Positions 58,573-64,000 of a DNA stretch of 64,000 bases are shown piece after piece; positions within the stretch are counted from its first letter, which is position 1; each line of letters starts with the position of its first letter. The stretch spans positions 1-64,000 of the forward strand of contig JAUSGG010000102.1 of NCBI GenBank assembly GCA_030649165.1, in the 5' to 3' direction. The DNA is from Armatimonadota bacterium (GTDB lineage Bacteria > Armatimonadota > UBA5829 > JAUSEB01). The notes under the pieces were generated by a model that saw only the letters and a list, made by a program, of their open reading frames with translations, searched no databases and was not told the DNA's origin. The position numbers and the translations under genes were made by a program.

Positions 58573-60467
58573 TGGAGATCGAGACCCTTCTGCGACAGGC
58601 ACAGGGCGCCGATCTCCTGCGGTTCACGACCGCGGGCAGCGTGGATGATGGCAAATCGACCTTGATCGGACGGCTGCTCCACGACGCAAAGTGCATCTAC
58701 GAAGACCACCTCGCCTCGCTGGAAAAGGACTCCTACAGCGCCGGCAGAGAGGATATCGACTTTGCGCTTCTCACCGACGGCCTGAAGGCGGAGCGCGAGC
58801 AGGGAATCACTATCGACGTCGCTTACCGCCACTTCGCCACGCCCAAACGCCGTTTCATCATTGCCGACACCCCCGGTCACGAACAGTACACGCGCAACAT
58901 GGTGACCGGCGCCTCGACCGCCAACCTCGCCGTGATCCTGATCGACGCGCACAACGGCGTGGTCACGCAGTCAAAGCGGCACGGCTTCCTGGCGTCGCTC
59001 CTGGGGATTCCGCATCTGGTGGTCGCGGTGAACAAGATGGACCTTGTCGGTTACTCGCAGCAGGCGTTCGACGACATCTGTCACGAATACACAGAGTTCT
59101 CCGCCAAGCTCGCCACCAGAGACCTCACATTTGTCCCGATAAGCGCTCTGCGCGGCGACAACGTAGTGCATCGTAGCGCGAATACACCCTGGTACGAGGG
59201 ATCGCCGCTGCTGTCCCATCTCGAAACCGTCCACATCGCAAGCGACCAGAACCTGATCGACTTCCGCTTCCCCGTGCAGTACGTCCTGCGCCCGCACGGA
59301 GACTTCCGCGGCTACTGCGGAACGGTGGCATCGGGCGTGGTCCGGGTTGGCGAGGAGATAGTCGTCCTGCCTTCGGGAAAAACGACGAGGATCAATCGGA
59401 TCATAGCGGGCCGCGCGGACGTAGACCGCGCATTCCCACCGCAGGCGGTGACGATTTGCGTCGAGGATGAGATCGACATCGGCCGAGGCGACATGCTCGC
59501 CCATCCCGCCAACCTTCCGTGGATGGCGCACGAGTTGGAGGCAATGCTGATCTGGATGAGCGACGAACCGCTCAGCCTCAACCGGCAGTATGTCGTGAAG
59601 CATACCACGAGCATGGTCCGGGGGCAGTTCACCGAGCTGAAGTATCTGACCGACCCGAACACCCTGCACCGCCAGGATGCGGATACGTTCAGCCTGAACG
59701 ACATCGGCAGGATCGGCATGCGGCTCTTCCGCCCGATCTTCTGCGACGAATATCAGCGAAACCGGCAGACCGGCAGCTTCATCGTGATCGACCCGCGGAG
59801 CAACTTCACTGTCGCCGCCGGGATGATAATCGACCGCTCCCACCGGTACGAGGTCGTGCGCTCGGAGACCGCCGACCGGCACATAGTCCGCCACGAGGGC
59901 CACGTGACCGCCGCGGACCGCGCCGCCCTCCTGGGCCAGCAGCCGGTCACACTGTGGTTGACCGGCCTGAGCGGTTCCGGCAAATCGACCATAGCCTACG
60001 CCCTCGAAAAGCGGCTAACGGACGAAGGTTACGCGTGCTTTATCCTGGACGGAGACAACGTCCGCCACGGCCTCAACAGCGACCTCGGCTTTTCCCCCGA
60101 GGACCGCTGCGAGAATATCAGGCGAATCGGCGAGACCGCAAAGCTCTTCAACGACGCCGGGGTGATTGTGATTACGTCTTTCATCTCTCCGTTCAGAAAA
60201 GACCGCCAGAGCGCGCGGGAGATCATCGGCGACGAGCATTTCATAGAAGTCTTCGTCGACGCCCCACTCGATATCTGCGAACAGCGTGACCCGAAGGGGC
60301 TGTACAAGAAGGCCAGGGCAGGCGAGATAGCGGAGTTTACGGGTATTTCATCGCCTTACGAGCCGCCGGAGGGGCCGGAACTTGTGCTGGATACGGGGAA
60401 GTTGTCGGTCGAGGAAGGTGTTCTCTTTATTCTAGAGATGTTGAGGGATAGAGGGGCACTGGAGTAG
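58572..60467 (+). CDS. cysNC: Bifunctional sulfate adenylyltransferase subunit 1 / adenylylsulfate kinase (CysN-CysC, NodQ type)
   Basis: 631 residues from ATG 58572. The EF-Tu-like GTPase comprises residues ~15-230 (GSVDDGKSTLIGRLLHD, DTPGHEQYTRNM, NKMD) with two beta-barrel domains to ~430. The APS kinase follows (~455-631: LTGLSGSGKSTIAYALE, FILDGDNVRHGLNSDLGFS, FIEVFVDAPLDICEQRDPKG). Together with CysD it converts sulfate to APS and then PAPS. Fusion of the two activities is typical when PAPS feeds sulfotransferases as well as assimilation; a sulfotransferase gene lies 1.7 kb downstream on the other strand. Confidence 0.97.
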   Translation: MEIETLLRQAQGADLLRFTTAGSVDDGKSTLIGRLLHDAKCIYEDHLASLEKDSYSAGREDIDFALLTDGLKAEREQGITIDVAYRHFATPKRRFIIADTPGHEQYTRNMVTGASTANLAVILIDAHNGVVTQSKRHGFLASLLGIPHLVVAVNKMDLVGYSQQAFDDICHEYTEFSAKLATRDLTFVPISALRGDNVVHRSANTPWYEGSPLLSHLETVHIASDQNLIDFRFPVQYVLRPHGDFRGYCGTVASGVVRVGEEIVVLPSGKTTRINRIIAGRADVDRAFPPQAVTICVEDEIDIGRGDMLAHPANLPWMAHELEAMLIWMSDEPLSLNRQYVVKHTTSMVRGQFTELKYLTDPNTLHRQDADTFSLNDIGRIGMRLFRPIFCDEYQRNRQTGSFIVIDPRSNFTVAAGMIIDRSHRYEVVRSETADRHIVRHEGHVTAADRAALLGQQPVTLWLTGLSGSGKSTIAYALEKRLTDEGYACFILDGDNVRHGLNSDLGFSPEDRCENIRRIGETAKLFNDAGVIVITSFISPFRKDRQSAREIIGDEHFIEVFVDAPLDICEQRDPKGLYKKARAGEIAEFTGISSPYEPPEGPELVLDTGKLSVEEGVLFILEMLRDRGALE

Positions 60468-60494
60468 CCTACTGGCTGCTATCCCAAGTGTTCG

Positions 60495-61394
60495 TCAAGT
60501 GCTAAGAAGCGACCTTGCTTCCGCCAGGAGGGTGGATACGGTTGCCAACGACACCTCGTCCTGCTCCTCCTCAGCCTCAGTAAGCCCGCAGATCAAAACG
60601 GCGTCTACTGGTCCGCTCTCCCGCACTCTGCGAAGGTGCGAAACAAGGCGGTCGACGTCCGTAATTCCCTGTGGGCACACTGTCTTCACGACGGATCTCT
60701 TGAGAACATCCAAGTCAATGCTCACCACAACAGACTTCCGTCTGTTTCGGTAAGTGATTTCCTCCATTCCCTTGAGCTCAGCCACGACGAATCCGCCGCC
60801 GTCGGGCGCGAAGCATTCGGTGATGCTCTCGTTCTCGACCACGGTGGCGCTCCACTCCGGCAGAAGGCGGAAGAACGCATAGCACGGCATGGCAGGGAAC
60901 AAGCAGATCCTGTCGATCTGTCTCCACGTTCCACCGGTTGGGGGCTTGAACTCCTTCTCGCCCGAGTCCGCATAGTGCAGGTATGGGTTGATCTCATTGT
61001 AGCCGCTTGGGTTTGCGCCGACTACGTAGAGGTTCGAATAGTAGTTCTCCTCTAACCCCAGATAGGCCCAGCTTGCGGACGTCAGCTCGGTTCCGCTCAC
61101 ATCGCTGTCGAAATCCTCGTGCCAATCGAAGACGACAACCGTCGTGTCCTCATGTCCGGGAACGACTCCGCGCTCCCGCAAGAGCTTGATGTGCGCAAGG
61201 TCGTACTGGTGGCAATTGCCGTGTCTTCCCAGGACAATGACCTTGTCACCAGGTGCGACAGAAGCTTCCGCGTCCCTTATTGGCACGATGGTCTCCCCGG
61301 AGTACAGCGGCAAACTCGCATAGTGATCGATAACGCGCTGCATTTCGGGGTAGAAGATCAGTCTGATCGAAGGTTTCATTGATGTCTGTTTCAT
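60495..61394 (-). CDS. UPF0489 family protein, arginase-like fold
   Basis: About 299 residues. It resembles UPF0489 proteins, which share the ureohydrolase fold. The likely metal-site segments are VVFDWHEDFDSD (Asp-x-His-x-x-x-Asp) and VVVSIDLDVLKRS, with HGNCHQYDL nearer the N terminus and a C-terminal LICGLTEAEEEQDEVS. The substrate is unknown for the family. The start is uncertain: ATG 61394 is used, but TTG 61442, which overlaps the upstream stop with GGGAGGA just before it, would give translational coupling to the HEPN gene. It converges with the cys operon with only 27 bases between. Confidence 0.75.
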   Translation of the reverse strand: MKQTSMKPSIRLIFYPEMQRVIDHYASLPLYSGETIVPIRDAEASVAPGDKVIVLGRHGNCHQYDLAHIKLLRERGVVPGHEDTTVVVFDWHEDFDSDVSGTELTSASWAYLGLEENYYSNLYVVGANPSGYNEINPYLHYADSGEKEFKPPTGGTWRQIDRICLFPAMPCYAFFRLLPEWSATVVENESITECFAPDGGGFVVAELKGMEEITYRNRRKSVVVSIDLDVLKRSVVKTVCPQGITDVDRLVSHLRRVRESGPVDAVLICGLTEAEEEQDEVSLATVSTLLAEARSLLST

Positions 61395-61438
61395 ACTGGC
61401 TTCTGGATTGGGCGGACGTGGGACGGCGTCAACTCTGG

Positions 61439-61795
61439 TCAATCTCCTCCCGGCAACGGGGGGAGCAGAGACTCCAACGCGCGCTTTAGCTCCGGAATGC
61501 GGACAGTGGCCAGCAGGTACATCCGATCTTGCCTGATTTCGCCGTACTCGTGCGCCAGTACATTCCGCTGGGCTATGATTCGAGACCAGGGAACCTCAGG
61601 ATGCGATTCGCGAAAGGCATCAGACAAGCGCCTGGCGGCCTCGCCGATGATCTCAACCTCGCGCTCCACAGCCAGTTGCAGTTTCCTGTCTCTAAGGTAG
61701 CCGGCTAGAGTAGTTTCCCCGACGAAGTCCGTGATAGTCCTGGCAGCATCGAGCATATCCCATAGATATGCCGCGTCTCGATCTTCAGGCCGCAT
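61439..61795 (-). CDS. hepT: HEPN-domain toxin of a HEPN/MNT toxin-antitoxin pair
   Basis: 118 residues, DUF86/HepT family. The RNase or AMPylation-target motif Rx4HxY is present as RNVLAHEYGE, preceded by EIIGEAARRLSD and VPWSRIIAQ, the usual family signature. HepT is inhibited by the MNT nucleotidyltransferase encoded by the upstream gene, with which it overlaps by 11 bases. It may act as a defence or stress module. Confidence 0.92.
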   Translation of the reverse strand: MRPEDRDAAYLWDMLDAARTITDFVGETTLAGYLRDRKLQLAVEREVEIIGEAARRLSDAFRESHPEVPWSRIIAQRNVLAHEYGEIRQDRMYLLATVRIPELKRALESLLPPLPGGD

Positions 61796-62090
61796 AGAGC
61801 ACCTTTCGCTGAGAGATTATTGAGCGTCGGCGGAAAGGGTTCCGCAGACTCTCTCTTTCTACCAAGTCTACCTCACGTCCCAATATGCCTTTCAGATCTT
61901 CGAGCATATCCGGCCACTCATATAGGCTCCATGGAGCATCATCTTCGAAAGACACGAGCACATCCACATCGCTGTCCTGCCTGAAGTCGTCACCCAACAC
62001 CGAGCCGAAGAGGGCGAACTCCGTGATCCGCCATTTGCGGCAGAACTCCTTGATCGCGTCAAGAGGTATCTCAATTGCTGTGCTTGTCAT
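61785..62090 (-). CDS. mntA: MNT-domain nucleotidyltransferase antitoxin
   Basis: 101 residues from ATG 62090, seven bases after GGGAG. The minimal nucleotidyltransferase motif GSx10DxD is present (FALFGSVLGDDFRQDSDVDV), with a later VDLVERESLRNPFRRRSI. MntA AMPylates its HEPN partner to neutralise it. The gene is first of the pair and overlaps hepT. Confidence 0.93.
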   Translation of the reverse strand: MTSTAIEIPLDAIKEFCRKWRITEFALFGSVLGDDFRQDSDVDVLVSFEDDAPWSLYEWPDMLEDLKGILGREVDLVERESLRNPFRRRSIISQRKVLYAA

Positions 62091-62134
62091 GGTGGTCTCC
62101 CGACAGAGGTGCATTGCTGCCATTCTTTGAGATC

Positions 62135-62143
62135 ATTATAGCA
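62135..62143 (-). promoter_or_regulatory. Extended -10 promoter of the mntA-hepT pair
   Basis: TGCTATAAT on the minus strand is a perfect -10 hexamer with the TGn extension; the -35 region (TAGAGC at 17 bp) is weak, as is usual with extended -10 promoters. Initiation would be ~40 bases before the mntA ATG. Confidence 0.65.
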
Positions 62144-62160
62144 CACGGCATAACCCCGCT

Positions 62161-62877
62161 CTAGTCCTCGTACCCCAACTCCACCAAATCCTTCTTCAAG
62201 AACTCGAACTCCCGATACTCCGGGTCCGTCTTCCACCGCCCGACCGACTCCGGCCTGACCTCGATCTTCGCCAATGGGATGCCCAGGAACTGATCGAGCT
62301 TCGCCAGTGTCTCATCCTGATTCAGTATGAAGTCCTCGAACCGCACTTCTATAGTGTGCTTCGGCGGGGGCGTAGCCTTTACTATCTCGCGCTGGTACTT
62401 CCAACTTATCGCTCGTCTCAGTCTCAGGTCGTCCGTCTTCTCGTACGGAATGCCGAAATCCGAAAGGTCGTCGGTCAGATGCGCTCCGATGATGGAATCC
62501 CTTGGGTCGCGCGACCAGTGGATGTATCTGACATCCGGGAACATGCGCACGATCCACGGGTAGATCAGTGTAGTTTCCGGGAGTTTCCAACCCTTGTGCT
62601 CGGCGTCGCTTGCCAAAACTGACGACAGATAAGACTCTACAAGGCGCGTAAACTCCGGGGCGATCGGCATCGTATGCAGCTTCGAAAACTCCCATTCCAG
62701 CCCACCCCTGTGCTCCACATAGCGCGCCATAACGCGACAGGCTTCGTAGAGATCTTCGGCGGGAATGAGATCGCCGGACTCGTTCAACAGGGCGCCCATA
62801 TAGACCCCGCTCTCGCGCAGCGTGTGGGACATCGCCCGCGTCCCGCCATGTCCCCTCCCAATAACAGTCACCATCAT
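62161..62877 (-). CDS. PAPS-dependent sulfotransferase family protein
   Basis: About 238 residues. The N-terminal phosphosulfate-binding loop is VTVIGRGHGGTRAMSHTL, and the 3'-phosphate-binding region is YIHWSRDPRDSIIGAHLTDD, both in the order seen in sulfotransferases. The C-terminal RFEDFILNQDETLAKLDQFL is also family-typical. It would transfer sulfate from PAPS to a sugar, lipid or protein acceptor. The cysD-cysN/C operon that makes PAPS is close by, and an O-antigen ligase gene is 6 kb away, so a sulfated surface glycan is a reasonable idea. Confidence 0.8.
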   Translation of the reverse strand: MMVTVIGRGHGGTRAMSHTLRESGVYMGALLNESGDLIPAEDLYEACRVMARYVEHRGGLEWEFSKLHTMPIAPEFTRLVESYLSSVLASDAEHKGWKLPETTLIYPWIVRMFPDVRYIHWSRDPRDSIIGAHLTDDLSDFGIPYEKTDDLRLRRAISWKYQREIVKATPPPKHTIEVRFEDFILNQDETLAKLDQFLGIPLAKIEVRPESVGRWKTDPEYREFEFLKKDLVELGYED

Positions 62878-62892
62878 CTTCCCAAAAACCTT

Positions 62893-62971
62893 ACCCCCTA
62901 TAACCCTCAATGCCCTTAGAACCCTATGACCCTATGACCCTAAGACCCTAAGACCCTAAGACCCTATAACC
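62893..62971. repeat. Tandem CCCTAAGA-type 8-bp word repeat
   Basis: About ten degenerate copies of an 8-bp word: CCCTATGACCCTATGA, then CCCTAAGA three times, then CCCTATAACCCTA. Read on the minus strand, the first word supplies the TAG stop codon of the metallopeptidase gene. Copy number may vary by slippage. Confidence 0.85.
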
Positions 62972-63931
62972 CTACTCCGGCGGATCCCCATAATCGAGCT
63001 CTTTGTCCTCGTACGACTCCTCGATCATCCACTTCGCCGCGTTCCACCGCTGCCTGCGTCTTATCGCCAGATAAGCGGCGATGCAAAGGACCGCCATTGC
63101 CAGGCCGATCGTGAACGGAAGGTTGCGCGGCAGCCAATCGCTGAGGTAGCTCTTCGATACTGAACGCCTCCAATCCTTCTCCAGCGATTTGAGCGGCTTT
63201 CCCGTCACGTCGCGGACCGCCTTTTCAAAATCATCCGTCCGAGCGATTCCGAGCAGCAGTTTCCTCAGACTACCCGGGCCGCCTTTCCGCCGGATGTAGT
63301 CCATGAACGACGCCCCCTCGGAGTACGCCAGACTCGCGCGTTCATTATCCTCGGGGAATTTGCGCCGGAGTTCCTCAAGCGGAATGAACGTGCCGCCCGA
63401 CAGCGCCTCTCCCACCGCGTCTGTGTCCGCCTTTCCGAACTCCTTCGATTCGACCCGCGCGATGCCTTCGTTCGCCCAGAGCGGAAGCGACGCCACGCGA
63501 GGTCCCAACAACCGGTAGACTATGACGTGCGTAACTTCGTGCGCAACCACGGTCTCGATCCGGCTGTACGTGCCGGAGGCGTCGATCTCGATCTTCTGCA
63601 CTGCTCCTGCGGACCACGCCCGGCCCACGACGAAAGTCTTCCGGTCCGTGCGCGTTCCGGTCAGGAACTCGGGCCGGGAGCTGAAAACGTGTATCGGAAC
63701 GCGCTTCCATTCAACTGCTGCTTCCGGACCGATCTCGCGAGAGACTCTGTCCAGAGCCTCCTCGGCGTACCCGGCGACCAGACGAGCGTCGGTCCTGTCT
63801 TTGCCGGAGAACAAGATCCTGAAGCTGTCGGTAACGAGTACCGCGGCCGTGCCGGGCGCTGAAAGCGCGGCCAAGAGGAGTGAAACCGCGAGGACCAGCC
63901 ACGCCGCCGATTTACTCTTCCGCGGCGCCAT
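62972..63931 (-). CDS. Secreted, membrane-anchored metallopeptidase of the MA clan
   Basis: 319 residues. A signal peptide (AAWLVLAVSLLLAALSAPGTA) precedes a mature domain with the zinc motif VVAHEVTHVIVYRLLG and the downstream acidic residue in LWANEGIARVES, the arrangement of peptidase_MA-like proteins. A single C-terminal helix (LPFTIGLAMAVLCIAAYLAI) then a basic and acidic cytoplasmic tail anchors it in the membrane with the active site outside. Substrate unknown. Its start overlaps the stop of the upstream phosphatase gene by about 20 bases, so they are probably co-translated. Confidence 0.85.
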   Translation of the reverse strand: MAPRKSKSAAWLVLAVSLLLAALSAPGTAAVLVTDSFRILFSGKDRTDARLVAGYAEEALDRVSREIGPEAAVEWKRVPIHVFSSRPEFLTGTRTDRKTFVVGRAWSAGAVQKIEIDASGTYSRIETVVAHEVTHVIVYRLLGPRVASLPLWANEGIARVESKEFGKADTDAVGEALSGGTFIPLEELRRKFPEDNERASLAYSEGASFMDYIRRKGGPGSLRKLLLGIARTDDFEKAVRDVTGKPLKSLEKDWRRSVSKSYLSDWLPRNLPFTIGLAMAVLCIAAYLAIRRRQRWNAAKWMIEESYEDKELDYGDPPE

Positions 63932-64000
63932 CTTCCATAACCTTTACGGCGACCAGCGACATATCGTCGTGCGCTTCTTTGTCGTACTCAAGAGCCTTGT
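63912..64000 (-). CDS. C-terminal end of a SpoIIE/PP2C-type protein phosphatase (partial)
   Basis: Only the last 29 codons are in the window. They end HDDMSLVAVKVMEDGAAEE, where DDMSLVAVKV matches the last strand and Asp metal-site region of SpoIIE/RsbU-type phosphatases. The stop is TAA at 63914-63912, inside the first codons of the metallopeptidase gene. Confidence 0.7.
   Translation of the reverse strand, partial: KALEYDKEAHDDMSLVAVKVMEDGAAEE

Noticed and set aside
62893-62972. CRISPR array
   Set aside because: Eight-bp head-to-tail words without unique spacers and no cas genes; it is a simple tandem repeat.

Overview
The window is about 60% GC and reads as a chromosomal segment of a Gram-negative-type (diderm) bacterium. 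It carries an LptD/OstA-like outer-membrane protein, CsgG-like exported proteins, O-antigen-ligase machinery, type I glutamine synthetases, ribosomal protein S1 and a cobalamin-binding corrinoid protein. The mixture, with very large exported Ig-like proteins and subtilases bearing shared C-terminal modules, would suit an environmental lineage such as Armatimonadota. That placement is a low-confidence inference from gene content only.

Layout. 0.2-5.3 kb (+): a corrinoid protein, then a tight three-gene membrane operon (small flippase-like protein, YfhO-type glycosyltransferase, a second polytopic GT-C-like protein). 5.4-9.2 kb (-): a compact four-gene cassette with its own promoter (m5C DNA methyltransferase, candidate restriction nuclease, OLD-type ATPase/TOPRIM nuclease, stand-alone WYL-like protein). 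It is visibly less GC-rich than its surroundings and probably a defence island. A truncated dihydrodipicolinate-synthase-family tail lies beside it.

9.5-30.6 kb (-): seven consecutive exported proteins: a large lipoprotein, a Big_1/OstA/beta-barrel chimera, a short CsgG-like protein, a 2,563-residue Ig-like repeat protein, a 614-residue secreted protein, a subtilase, and a second CsgG-like protein. Two C-terminal modules recur on otherwise unrelated proteins, one of them again on a second subtilase at 50.8 kb. This is the most system-like feature of the window and looks like an undescribed cell-surface assembly or secretion family.

30.7-39.6 kb: housekeeping genes (coaE, rpsA, polA, sppA, tRNA-Leu) around a gene-poor, repeat-filled stretch at 33.4-35.4 kb. 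39.8-45.4 kb (+): a redox operon (fused enoate-reductase/GltD-like flavoprotein, SDR dehydrogenase, FAD-dependent reductase). 45.5-57.5 kb (-): a two-component system with nadE, two 442-residue glutamine synthetases (the first behind an attenuator-like leader), a second subtilase, an atypical response regulator and an O-antigen ligase with TPRs. 57.6-64 kb: cysD and a cysN/C fusion (+), then (-) a UPF0489 protein, a HEPN/MNT toxin-antitoxin pair, a sulfotransferase, a membrane-anchored MA-type metallopeptidase and the end of a SpoIIE-type phosphatase. APS kinase makes PAPS, so its proximity to a sulfotransferase points to sulfated products.

Intergenic DNA is unusual. A roughly 72-bp double-hairpin element occurs seven times in full or half form. 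Degenerate short-period word repeats occupy many gene boundaries and often supply the last codons and stop of the adjacent gene. There are also several strong palindromes, notably a perfect 26-bp one before nadE.
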